From Gonatopus flavifemur (taxonomy: Eukaryota > Arthropoda > Insecta > Hymenoptera > Dryinidae): DNA of 64,000 nt. How positions within the stretch are numbered: the first letter of the stretch is position 1; every line of letters begins with the position of its first letter. The notes beneath the pieces are model-generated. The model worked only from the letters and a program-made list of their open reading frames with translations. It did not search any database and was not told where the DNA came from. Location: assembly GCA_018340375.1 (NCBI GenBank), contig JAFFJZ010000002.1, forward strand, positions 20,602,001 through 20,666,000, read 5' to 3'. Positions 11,391-23,103 of the stretch are shown piece after piece. The position numbers and the translations under genes are program-made.

Positions 11391-12679
11391 GTAAGCCTTG
11401 AGGCAACAATTATGCATTTTTGAAGTTCACAAATCAAGTATAGCGAGATGTTGATTTAGAGTTGCTATATTTGAATTTGGACAACTTTGATGTGACAAAA
11501 ATTATATTTCGAGTGAATTGTTGAATTCAATGCATGTGCATGATCTTCAAGCTGAATATTAATCCATTTGTTCGATACTTTGTATGCAACAGAAGAAAGG
11601 GTAGGTTAGGAATTGAGGATAATTGGAATCTATAAAAAATTCATTTTGTCTGCGAAGCGTGTGTAAGCATCAATTTAGAGAAACAGGTTTGTGTTTTATA
11701 ATCAACATGAGTAATATTGAAATAATGTATCTGTGATTTGAGGTACGCTTGATTTCATATGATCAATGCATAACCTCACTTAAATTCATCATCGAAATTT
11801 AGCATTTTTCCAGATATTTATGCTCTCAATTTGAGTATCAAATGTTTCAAAATGTTCTTCTGAATTCATAGAAATGAACAAAAATAAAACTACTTTTTCG
11901 AAATCATTATGACGGTAGATGAAACGATACAAGAGTACTGTTCTTATCTTTTGCTCGTTCGCTATGTAGAAGTTTGCAATAAATAAAGTTTTCAACCAAA
12001 CGAAAAATGTATTCTAACACATGAACTTTGAGTAACTGAAAAACAATGAATCGGTTTCATCGATGAATTTATTTTTTGAATCAGTTTACAATAGAACTGT
12101 CGAAATATATCGAAGACACTTATTTTTATGAACTTCATAAACTTCATGAGCTTGTTCAACGGAAATAGGTCAGTATTATTTTAAGATGTTTTCGAATACG
12201 TCTATGAGTAATTTTCCGGACGTAGTTTGATAATAAACTTGAATGTATCATAAATGTTTGTTATCGCAAGTTTCAATATGATACAGTATTTAATATCATT
12301 TCTTCTTTTTTGTGTTTGGAAAATCCTATTAAACTTCGTTCTTGACAAACAAATATGCATTCAGAATTCAGGGAAGTACGAAAATATTCACAATTCTGGA
12401 ACTTCTATGATATTGTACAAATGTGTTGTAATGATGAATAAATGGAAAGATTAATTAGTACCCCAAGAAATTGAAATCTTATTTTTGCATGCCTTAATTT
12501 TATCGATGTAAAGTATTCGTAAGTCTTATGTTATCTAGTGTGTTCCAATTTTGTAATCTAAATTCACTTCTTATAATAAATTTCTTTTGATGTGCAATTC
12601 CTGTTACTTGAACGGATTGTATGGGATCGATTCTTATAATTCCTGTTAGATCCCAATTCTCTAAGATGGTAATATCACA

Positions 12680-13010
12680 CAGGGCATATTATAAAGAACT
12701 TTGAGAACTAACCGAAACGGTGGACATTTGTGCGACAAGTATTTCTCAAATTATTGGATACTTTTTTAATTTCACTCTTGGCATGAAGTCTTATCTTTGC
12801 AGGATAAATATCATCACTGAATTCATTGTATCCTTTGATATGGGGCGAAAGGCTCATTCTGCAACAGAGCAATATTGGGTACTCGATTTAAAATAAGAAA
12901 AAGAAAGAAGGAAATATTTCACTGAAAATTGGGTAATTTTTTGAAAATTAACCGTTTTTACGTTTTAGAACTAACTTTTTGGTAAGAACTGACCCTTATA
13001 ATATGCCCTG
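12680..13010. mobile_element. hAT-type MITE with CAGGGCATATTATAA ends
   Basis: The left terminus CAGGGCATATTATAAAG and the right terminus CTTATAATATGCCCTG are inverted copies. The flanks atatcaca (12672-12679) and atatccca (13011-13018) match at 7 of 8 positions, fitting an 8 bp target duplication. CAGGG-type termini plus 8 bp duplications indicate a non-autonomous hAT element of 331 bp. No transposase is present. Confidence 0.75.
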
Positions 13011-13018
13011 ATATCCCA

Positions 13019-14371
13019 GTAGATAAAATGTTGGAAAATGCTTCTGGAACGTCCCAGAGCCTGCCGATGCCCTACCATTCTGACGTTTTGAATGGAATGT
13101 TTGTAAATATTGTCTCTAAAATATCGCAGAAATTTCATGTTTAGAAGACGTTTCAAAGTTGAATATTATAGCAGCATCTGGGACCCTCCAAAAACGGTTT
13201 GCTACATTTTTCTCAATTGAATTCTAAAAGTTCAGAGATCGAAAATTCATATCATAAGTTAGGATAGTGATTTTGTAAAATCGATTGACAAACCAGCATC
13301 GAAATAAAGTGTTTTTCAATGTGTCAGTATATATTCTGCAGGAAAAATATTTATTACTGAATCTGATAACAAGAATTATATTCATGATAATAGAATTGTT
13401 ACTTAGGATAAGACTGTAATTCTTTGACTTTGAAGGAATCCCTAGTATTTCTTCTACGCTAGTAATGATTTTGATGAAAATTGTTCAGACAATCAGGCAG
13501 CAAAACGCTGAAACTGTGAGAATTCCTTTTTCCCCCCAGCATTATTCGACTCCAATCTACTGGGATTTCAATGACAGCGGAGATAGGCGAATTTAACAAT
13601 ATCGATATTTTTTTATAGAAAATTTATTAAGTTTTTATTGAATTTTATAAAATCATGATCAGAATTTCTTACGAATTTTATAAAAAATGTTGATCCTGTC
13701 GAAAATTGTCCATCGCCAAATTACAACTCACTAACGAGACAGTTGAAGAACAGTGAATAATTGTTTTTTTTTTTTGTAAAAAAGATATACTGATAGTCCC
13801 TGTATTTTTATAAAATATTAATAAAAATTCTATATATTCTCTATGGAAACGAACACTTGCTGGTTTATTTCTATCAAAAGGTCTGTTTCACTCGAAGTTT
13901 CATCCTCGCATCTGACAAAGCCAACCCTGCATGAATTGTATAAGAATTTTGTAGGAATAAATGATTTTATAGAAATTATGATTTGTTTTTTTTTTTATTA
14001 TTTATATCTATGATTTTTGCATTATTCCACAACAAGGAATTCTGTACATGCTTTATGTAATATAAGGATAATTGTTTATATTTTGTACCATCGCCCAAAC
14101 ATTTACACGATAAGACTTGAATTCAATTCATCGTACAGAGATAATTGTTCCTATCAAGGAGAAATTCATTTTTTCTTTGTTGAATCGGCGATTCCTTTCT
14201 ATATTTGGATTTTTGTTGATGAGAAAACTGTCTCATGGTGAATAGTTGAGGCAGCCACAGAAATTCATTGTGACAGTCAAAGTCTGATGGTTGGTATTTC
14301 TGCATTTTTCATGAATATTCTCTTCATAACTGCACGTGAACATGGTAAACATCGTTGTTATGAAAGTTAAA
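13019..14371. other. Intronic block, nothing recognised
   Basis: AT-rich sequence inside the flotillin-2 intron, with T-runs near 13762 and 13988. No conserved protein, RNA gene or well-defined transposon was recognised. Confidence 0.4.
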
Positions 14372-14640
14372 TACACTGAGAAAACAGATATCTTGAAAAA
14401 TACCATAATTTATGGATTTTCAGCGCTGGTCTGACCCGAGTCGGAATATTCACTTGTATGAATCTCTAAAAGTACCATAATTTCTTGGACTTTTTGAATA
14501 AGTATGGTACCTTCCGTATAAAAGTCCAAGACATTATGGTACTTTTAGAGGTTTTTTCAGGTAAATATTTAGATTCGGTCAGACCAGCGCAGAAAATCCA
14601 TAAATTATGGTACTTTTTAAGATACCTTTTTCTCCGTGTA
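14372..14640. mobile_element. TA-flanked hairpin MITE, copy 1
   Basis: It starts TACACTGAGAAAACAGATAT and ends CCTTTTTCTCCGTGTA. The arms are long reverse complements carrying TACCATAATTTATGG and CTAAAAGTACCATAAT blocks, so the whole 269 bp can fold. TA dinucleotides at both ends fit the target duplication of Tc1/mariner-mobilised MITEs. A nearly identical copy follows 149 bp downstream at 14790-15059 in the same orientation. Confidence 0.8.
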
Positions 14641-14789
14641 TTGACTAAGAGTTAGCTCTAGTAGTTATTTCCCAGGTATGCGTTGACAAATGTACCAAGT
14701 TTGGTGCCCAGCTTGAGCCAATGCTAGTCAACATTGGGCCTAGCATGGGCACCAACATTAGCACCAAATTATATTAATGTCTAGGATGA

Positions 14790-15059
14790 TACACTGAGAA
14801 AACAGATATCTTGAAAAGTACCATAATTTATGGATTTTCAGCGCTGGTCTGATCCGAGTCGGAATATTCACTTGCATGAATCTCTAAAAGTACCATAATT
14901 TCTTGGACTTTTTGAAATAAGTATGGTACCTTCCGTATAAAAGTCCAAGACATTATGGTACTTTTAGAGGTTTTTTCAGGTAAATATTTAGACTCGGCCA
15001 GACCAGCGCAGAAAATCCATAAATTATGGTACTTTTTAAGATACCTTTTTCTCCGTGTA
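14790..15059. mobile_element. TA-flanked hairpin MITE, copy 2
   Basis: 270 bp copy of the element at 14372-14640, differing at only a few positions, with the same TACACTGAGAAAACAG and CTCCGTGTA ends and TA flanks. Two such similar copies 149 bp apart indicate either two recent insertions or a local duplication. The spacer is part of the GGCCCA-type tiled repeat. Confidence 0.8.
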
Positions 15060-15144
15060 ACAATGTTCAACGTTTGGCATCCAGGCTTGATTGAATACAA
15101 TATATTCCGACAAATGAAATTTCGGAATATTGGATCACTTCAGT

Positions 15145-15230
15145 CTATATAGCACAAGAGTTCTAAAAGAGTTCAGAATTAATGGGACGGAGTCATAAAG
15201 AACTCTTTTAGGACTCTTGTGTTATCTGGG
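15145..15230. mobile_element. Short palindrome related to 9703-9790
   Basis: GCACAAGAGTTCTAAAAGAG near the left end is matched by the reverse complement AACTCTTTTAGGACTCTTGT near the right end, followed by GTTATCTGGG. It shares this layout with 9703-9790 and the CCCAGATAACAC terminal word with the 290 bp palindromes. Confidence 0.55.
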
Positions 15231-15957
15231 AAGACGTTGAGAGGATACACGTATTCGAGCCGACGTACATCCAGGCGTATTATCTTTCAAGTTTCTGAAA
15301 TGCGGATGAATTCCAAGTCCACGTCATGTGGCTATATCTAGGCTTACGGCGAGCCAAGTGTCATCAAGGGTTGGTGAGCTGTGGCGGGCCAAGCATCAGT
15401 CGAGACTTGGTTCACGAAAGTTGAATCAAACACAGGAAAATATGCTAGGCCCTGTCATTGGTATCTAAGGCTCTATCAACGCTTAGTCAGCTACGATGGG
15501 CCAAGCATTGGCCAAGGCTAGGCTAATGAGACTTGGCATACCAAGCTTGACGCCAGTCATGGTCCAATTGTCAGTCTTGTTAGGACTTGCCTGGGTTAGG
15601 CAGCGAGAACATCGATACAGCGGTATTGGAAAGAATTCCACCCCAGATAGTGTTGTTTTAACACCTCGTGGTATTTTATTTTGACACCGAATTTCAGGAT
15701 GAATTTCCATAGAATCTCCGCAGGTGGTGAAGCATTATCGGTTTGATATATCTAAATGCATTGAAATGAAACTTGAATTCGCAATGTGAAAGCGATATTG
15801 TAGTATGCAAGATGATTGCCAATTTATACAGTAAGGCGTACAAGATTCGTTCTCATAACTCAGGGTGGTAACTGATCGCGAATTCTAACGGAATTGATCA
15901 ATGATATATTTCTATTGAGATAGAATAACCAATCAGGAAGAGAGGAACTCTCACTAG

Positions 15958-16406
15958 TACACGGAGAAAAATGGAGGTCGAAAATATAGTAATCTTTAAC
16001 AAAAAGATTTGAGAGTTTTTTTTTTAATACATAATAAAGACAAAAAGATCCACTTTTTTGTGGAATTTTATTCGAAAAACAATGAAAAATTATACTTAAT
16101 AAAGAATAGAGGAACACATGAACTTTCCAAAACTCGCGCGTAAAATGTTACAAAAATAGTATCAAAATTTCAATATCCTATTATTCACTTTGTGGAATTT
16201 CGTATGCGACTTTTCGAGAGTTCATATGTTTCTCTATTCTTCATTAAGTATTGATAATTTTTCATTGTTTTTCGAATACAATTCCACAAAAAAGTGAACC
16301 GTTTTGTCTTTATTATGCGTTTGAGAAAAATTCTCAGTTTTTAAGAAATATTCTTAAATTTTTAATCAAGATTACTATATTTTTGACCTGCATTTTTCTC
16401 CGTGTA
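15958..16406. mobile_element. 449 bp TA-flanked element, copy 1
   Basis: The termini are TACACGGAGAAAAATG and CATTTTTCTCCGTGTA. Sub-terminal arms match as reverse complements (AGGTCGAAAATATAGTAATC against GATTACTATATTTTTGACCT), as do internal blocks around CCACTTTTTTGTGGAATT. A second copy of identical length lies at 55168-55616, and a solo end at 50768-50852. TA flanks fit a Tc1/mariner-type MITE. Open frames here arise from the symmetrical arms. Confidence 0.8.
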
Positions 16407-18159
16407 GGGCTTCGCTCGAAACTCTCGTCATAAATAAAAAAATGATCTATATTTACTGTTATAAAAATTTAAGACATAAAAGTTTCGAACGGAATCAAGC
16501 TTTTTACCTAAGTTATAACAAAATCACATGGATTTCCGATTTCATCGCAGAGGATAACGAAGATATTCTCTCAGTCTCGGAACTAGTCTCGGTATCGGTC
16601 TCGTTGCATATTTCGACATATATCTCTGCTAATTTTGTTCGAATAATCAAGGTTCCACTCCATTCCGTGGATTTCATTCGTGCCCTCAAATTATCTTGAT
16701 CATCTTGATATTTCAAGAGTTTGGAATAATTATTGGTAACTATTTTATCTTTCTTTGACGCGAGTCTCGTACGAAGCCCAACTCGCTAGTCGCTACTCTG
16801 TAACTTCCTCTGAATCTCTATATTTTTCAACAAAAGTCGAGTATTTGGATGCAGATATGACGATTGACGGTAGATAAGATTTTCTGGGGCGAAAGGAGTT
16901 TTTGTTTGCAAATTATAAGTCATGAGGAATTTCACTGGGTAAATCAATACATTCCAATTATTCTTCAGATTGTGAATGTTTTTTTTTGGACACGAAGAAA
17001 AATTATGTGTCGATAAATCAAGCATCGAAAGATTCACTTTGAATGTCATTGAAACAATTACAAAACCGTCATAACTATTACACATCTGTGTCATCGGGCA
17101 ATTTAACTGAAGTTAAACAGGGTCAATCCGTCGCCACTGTAGCGCACTGCAGCAAAACAACTTGACCATCATATTTTTCCATCAGGAAGTTCTTTGAAAC
17201 TTCATTTTCTCAACGAAACATTCGTAAATATACCAGTTGGCGACTGTGAGCACATGATCGTGAAAATCGATGTTTATCTTCCATCATTTCATATATTACT
17301 TACACACAAAGTAGGCCATATATCAATTTATGTCATTATGTATGTGTTCGTAGATCTACACAACACGAAAGTTCAGGAGCTGACCTCCAAAAAGAGACTC
17401 GGAGTGTTGAATATCACCATTCAACTGCTCAATGAAACAATTTTATAATTAAATATACTTCTGCATGATAAAAAAATTTACACCTAAATTCACATGTGAT
17501 GTATTCAATCTTTATTCAATTTGATATCAGCATTTTTCGAAAACAGTTTCAATTGATCATTGCAACATTATTAAAGTTTTTCACCATTTTTTTTTTAATT
17601 CGAAATGCTAAAAACTCGAAAGACTCTCAGACATATTCCCCTACCAGTTGATTTGCCAAAAGATCTGAATGCCCTCAGATTTCGAGAAAAGTAATTGAAT
17701 GATTCTTTATTCTTATAGAAATTCTATAAATTTTCGCTTATATTAGATCAACTCCTCCCTGAGCTCCGCCAATAATCTTCATAACATGGTGTCCGAAGGC
17801 TATGTGGCAACACAGTTCTGCATTTGCGGTGAAATGAACCATTTTTTGATTCTACAATCAACTTGAATTCATATGATTTCAATCTTTAGCGAGAAATATA
17901 ATCTTGCCACAATTTACGATACATCGATTATTATTTTAGTTGTTCGATATTTCCGATCGATTGTTTCATTTTCAAGGATACATATTTTATGATAGGAATT
18001 TTTCGAATCATTCGGAAGTTTCATCAAGTCACGCCGCCTCAATTTTAATATCTTGTAGCAACATGAAATGATCTGTGATTCCTAATGCAAACTTCCCTGT
18101 TGAACTAATTTCGATTCAAAGATCTCTAGTGATACAACTTTTCAATTCTAAGAAGATTG
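16407..18159. other. Intronic block, no gene recognised
   Basis: Contains an 84-codon open frame at 17194-17448 (+) preceded by an acceptor-like TTTTTCCATCAG. It has no recognisable domain and I do not call it a gene. The remainder is AT-rich with no clear repeats. Confidence 0.4.
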
Positions 18160-18272
18160 ATCGGAAACATTTGATCAAAAAGCATTTGATCGAAAACATT
18201 TGATTGAAAAAACATTTGATCGAAGTACATTTAATCAAAACATATTTGATGGGAAACATATTTAATCGAAAG
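18160..18272. repeat. Minisatellite of about 16 bp units (ACATTTGATCGAAA)
   Basis: About seven imperfect head-to-tail units of an ACATTTGATCGAAA-like sequence, with unit lengths of 14-18 bp. Variation between units is mainly A-run length and a C/T change in TTGATC. No function is apparent. Confidence 0.75.
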
Positions 18273-18471
18273 ATATGGATTTTTTTATATTTATTTTTTA
18301 TACTGATTCACCTTTTTTAATAACTACTTTCATTTTTATGCTATTCATATACTTCGATTCGTTTTTAGAATAATACTTATTATTTCTATTTATTATTTAT
18401 CGTTAATTTATTATTATAAATTGTATATTTTATACTTTACTGTTTTTTATGTCTACCTTTTATTTAAAGGG

Positions 18472-18795
18472 AAAAGTCAAATTTTGTGCGAATTTTTTTT
18501 GGAAGGTATATAATTGATACAAATTTGAGGTGAATAATCATGAATAACTTACTTGGGATTGCGCATTACCGCGCACTCTGAATTTCCCAATGATTTCTGA
18601 AGGCTAAAAGATAAAACTGTAAAATTGTAACCTCTAAATTTTTTAATTTTATTTTTTAGACTTCAGGAGTCATTGGAAAATTCAAAGTGCGCGGCAATGC
18701 GCAATCCTGAGTACGCAATTCATTATTATTCACTTCAAATTTGTATTAATTATGTACTTTTGAGAAAAGTTCGTGCAAAATTTGATCTTTCCTCT
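18472..18795. mobile_element. Inverted-repeat element of about 320 bp
   Basis: Left AAAGTCAAATTTTGTGCGAA and right TTCGTGCAAAATTTGATCTT are reverse complements. A second matching pair sits inward (ATTGCGCATTACCGCGCACT against AGTGCGCGGCAATGCGCAAT), giving a long stem. Non-coding; the target duplication is not clear. Confidence 0.65.
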
Positions 18796-19376
18796 CCCCC
18801 ACTTTGCCATGCTTGAGTCCCCCTAAATTGTGATGGATTTTAAGTTTTGTCGAAAATATTTTTATAGTTCAGCAATTAAACTGAATCTATAAAAAAATAG
18901 TGAGTACTTCATAAACTCATAAGTGATTACGGTGCCGTTTAGGCAGTTTCATAGCTCCGCACTAAACAAAAACTAGGCGTTCGCAAGTTCCTCGCAAATA
19001 TTCAGTAAAACAGCGTCTATTTCCACTAGAGTAAGCAACCATTCAAATCAACTGTGAAGTCATTTCGACAAATTTGGAAAAGGTTGATTCAAAAATCTGT
19101 GTAAATTCTGTTTTTGCTAGACGAATATTATAGACGTTGGAATCGAAGAGTTTTATTTCAGTGGAGTACACTACATTTATTTTATCTTGTTCAGATTATT
19201 GAAATATATTTCAATATTCGTTATAAGTAATTTATTATCATTATTCGTAATATACATTTGCATGGAAGGAAAATAGTTACATTAGGATTATAAAAAGAAA
19301 GATCGTTTATAGTTATATTCTATCTATAGTTAATCTTCACCAATATTACTTTAAGTACCATGTGGTGGTTCTAATT

Positions 19377-19853
19377 ATACTCCACCGTCATCGATGGAGT
19401 ACATCGCCTCCACGTAGAATTCAGGAAGAAAATCCATGAAAGATCCGACGCAGAGGCAACAGGGAAGTAACGTATGAATGTCCAGTCTCCATATTCACGC
19501 AAATATTCTCCAATTGCTCCTGCACCGAGTCACGTCTTCTATTGATTTTTTCTATAAATCTCACGTTGAGGCGACGTACCCAAGGAGTATCAGGAGGGAA
19601 TATAGCGTTGGTAGGGATGGAATGGAAACTCACATCCTCAAGATCTTCTTTCTGACAGATCCAATTGATGAGAGTACAATTCTAAAAGTAATGAGTGTAT
19701 TTTACTTTCGAAAACAAAACTTCCGTTGCTCGGAGCCATCAAAAAGTTGAACTTGAGGGTGTGAGTTTCCGTTTCAATCATTTCTACCCCTTCCACCGTT
19801 ATGTTCCATCCTGATACTCCTTGGACCTACCTCACCGATGGTGATGGAGTACG
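19377..19853. mobile_element. Inverted-repeat element with GATGGAGTAC ends
   Basis: Arms around 19562-19642 and 19750-19830 are reverse complements (AAGGAGTATCAGGAGGGAA against an ATCCTGATACTCCTTGG-type block; GAAACTCACATCCTCAAG against CTTGAGGGTGTGAGTTTC). The outermost ends are TACTCCACCGTCATCG-like. More GC-rich than its surroundings. Open frames of 70-90 codons on both strands have no protein features. Confidence 0.55.
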
Positions 19854-22800
19854 GGTACGATATGACTCGTGTTAACATGCAGCTTTAACGTCATCTCTTA
19901 TGTGCGTAGATTTAACTCGATTTTGATTCAGATTAGAAATTGTTTAGATTTCATAATAATCGCTGTAAAATCACGTAACATTCCCGGCCCATTTCAACAT
20001 AATTAATAACATATCCCAGGTAGACACATGTGATGAAGCTGAAACTAGCAGCCGTAGAGCTTGCAGCCAGTTATTGTAACTTTTGTTCTTACCGGAAATC
20101 AATTAAGTAGCATTCCATGAAACGTTTGAGATCCTTGAATATTTGAAAAAAATTTCATGTAACAAATTATGATAATCAGCTGCTAGCTTTACGGCTGCCA
20201 GTTTAAGTTTCATACACATGTGGGGAAACAACAGTATCAGTCTCATCGAACTGTTGTTATCCACTACAGCAGTTGTTGAATCATCATATTCAATGGTAAT
20301 ATAAAGCTACTTTATGCCATTATTTATGTATCTTCCACACATCCATCTAATGTCAATACTGAAAATATATGAATCATATTTCCAGTCTCAAACTTAACCG
20401 TGTAAATTGCCCTGTAGCAGCTGACGTTCGAACGTTGCACCCAGAAAAATAGGTTACTTGAATATGAACTTACTAGACATTTCATAGCATGCAATAAAAT
20501 TTTACTCGATTTAAGTAAATTTTATTTGAAATGAATGAAAGTTTATTTGGATGGAATAAATTTGTTATTTGATTCAACTAAAACTCTAGTAGGTTCATAT
20601 TCAAATAGGAATTTAGTTGATTCAAACAAAGTTTAGTCAAACCAAATAAATCCAAATATAAAGTCCTCTTGGTGTATATGTGTGGAATAGAAATGTTTAT
20701 ATAATTCGTTTATAAGATACGATAAATGTACACTTTTTTGAGTATATTGATGGTGTTGAATATCCACTCGATAAACTCTTGATTAACGTTCCATCGAATA
20801 CTCGATTAAAAACGTTTATGATCTGAATGTATAAAAAACGACTGAGATGGGTTCTTTACATTTGTAAAACGTGCTACTTGGGTCCATAGTTGATCCCGAT
20901 TATTCCAAATAAGTGATTAATCAATAAATGTTGAACGCAATCAACATATATTGTTAGAAGATTCAATGAAATACTTCATAATATACTTTCAGAGGAAACA
21001 AATCAAGAATTCAACCTTTTAAACTAGTATTAACAATTTATTTGAGCAAATTTTCGAACTACTTTCGGACTAACAACCACTTTACACTATTTACGACTAT
21101 ACACAGTTGAAAATACTCAACATAAACGATGTGTTGGAATCGATCCTGCATTCGTGGTCCATGTTGACATAGTTAACATGAAATATCTATTGATACTAAC
21201 ATTCAAGTCATCTGAACTTGAACTTATATGTAGACTGATACATTTGGATTAATAGTTTGATATCATTTCCACATATCATATCATGTGGACCATTTCATAC
21301 AGAAGAAAAACAATTAGCAACTAATTTTATTTTTATATAATACCTAAAATTTATTCGTCTTTGCAAATGATTCGTAGGTACAGCTTATTCAAGGCTAAAA
21401 CGACAAAATATGGAATATCAAATTCGCTAGCCTAATAAAAAATTCGCTGTTATATGCAGCTGGGTTGCCAAAAGAACAAAGTAATTATCTCAAATAGTGG
21501 CTTTTTTGTTGGGCAAAAAAATTTGATATTCTATGTATAATAATCGTTTTGCTTCGATGGTAGGGTTTCGTTCTTTTCGTGAAACAACATCTCAACTATA
21601 CAATCCATTCGTTTGGAATCGTTTATGGTAGAATCCAACGTTGATGGCTTCAATTATTGAGCTCAGAAAAAGAATGGTTCGTATTAAAACAAAATGTAAA
21701 TTCGATTGAAAAGTATTGACAGTTTCAATCGTGAACTACGATACTTAGGCTCTGGTTAGAATTCATGGCTATGTTATTGAATTTACAAAGTTAGATTTTT
21801 CTCTAAAGTGTGGGTTTTTTTTTGTTACGTTTCAACGTTACGAAATTTGATATTATTCTCAATGTCAATTTGATATTATTATCCATGCTTGCGTTAATAT
21901 CCTTAAATGATAGTTATGTTTCCTCTAGTCATTAAAACTATGACGATTATATCAGCTACTATAAGTATACGCTATACAGAATTGTTTACGATACAAAGGG
22001 GTTCATTTATGATTACAAAATATATTTTTGCTTATGGCAAAATCAATATTTATTCAATGAAAGTTCATTAGAGTTTTCGGAAGTAACTTTGTTATGATTC
22101 GTCAGCTCTTGACAAACATTTCTGTTCGTGGAATATTACTTGTGAACTATAAACGAGATATCTTTCATTGAATCGAATATTCATTTATCCATAACCAAAT
22201 ATTGGGTATCGAGTATGAATAAACCCCTCCCTCGGTATGTTTTTAATATTAGGATACAGAACACGTTTGCTCACACATTCAAATGATTATGAGAATGAAA
22301 TGAGACTCAATATGAGATTATTTTGTCGATTAATGAACTCTTCGTGTTAAGAAAATATTGTGTCTGTGCATGCAAACTCCAGTCAAAAAATCACATTCAT
22401 CTGCACCAAGAGACTGTTTAAAGATTTCTGAGAGAATATTCACACACTGTAAGACAAGACTATAATTTCCAACGCGTTGTCATAGCGAGAAAAATCTACC
22501 ATTGAAAATCACTGCTTGTGTCATGAGGTTAGAGATGTATTTGTGCTCAGTGCAGAGAATTATTGCGGAGAATCAGGGTTCTCCACTGTTATATCGAAAA
22601 AAAAATCCAGGGAACCATGGAATATTTAATTGAATACGTGCAACAAAATACTTAATTAATTTGAATGAAATTTTCAACAGGAGTATTTAACATTCAATAA
22701 AATATTTTGCCAATGAAAATGGATATTTAATTGATTCAATAAAACTTTCTTCAAATCAAATACTCATTTTCTTGTTCCCAGAAATTTTTTCTATAAACCT

Positions 22801-23103
22801 ATACAATACACTAAGCTTAACACTAGAATCAAGTATATAACTTCAATAAGAGAACCACTGTTCTTCCGCATGATTGATGTATCTTTCTCAGTTCCAATAA
22901 ATATTTTTTGTTTCTCTATCCTTCCTCCTCCTTTCCTATGATATAAATTTCATGTTTATCCATTTCAATTATTCTTATCATCATGTTCATGTTCATGATT
23001 CGTTTTTGTCAATTCAAGATTTTTCGCTGATGCTTGATTCATCAGTAACAATTGCATTAAAACAATTCTATGCATAAAACAATTCGGAAGGAAATCGCAT
23101 ATA
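19854..23103. other. Intronic block downstream of the first GMC gene
   Basis: No gene recognised. Two diverged inverted-repeat patches are visible: about 20450-20680 (TTGAATATGAACTTACTAG against CTAGTAGGTTCATATTCAA) and about 22600-22790 (AATATTTAATTGAAT words in both orientations). The 3' UTR of the GMC gene should lie just below 23104; no clear antisense AATAAA was seen close to the stop codon. Confidence 0.4.

Larger units (their letters stand above)
14680..15600. repeat. Tiled GGGCCAAGC / GCTTGGCCC patch, interrupted
   Basis: Motifs of the type TTGGGCC, GGGCCAAGC, CTTGGCA and CCAGGCTTG recur in both orientations at 14680-14785, 15060-15105 and 15270-15600. The patch is broken by a hairpin MITE (14790-15059) and a small palindrome (15145-15230). 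Similar GGCCCA-rich patches occur at 40836-41767, 46376-47580 and 60900-61490. A short open frame at 15483-15710 in this repeat is not a gene. Confidence 0.5.

Noticed and set aside
15860..16433. Open frames of 60-85 codons on both strands, repeated at 55114-55769
   Set aside because: Located inside the two 449 bp elements; similar because the element is repeated and its arms are symmetrical.
17194..17448. 84-codon frame with an acceptor-like sequence upstream
   Set aside because: No recognisable domain, no donor-side partner, and no conserved motif; could be chance.
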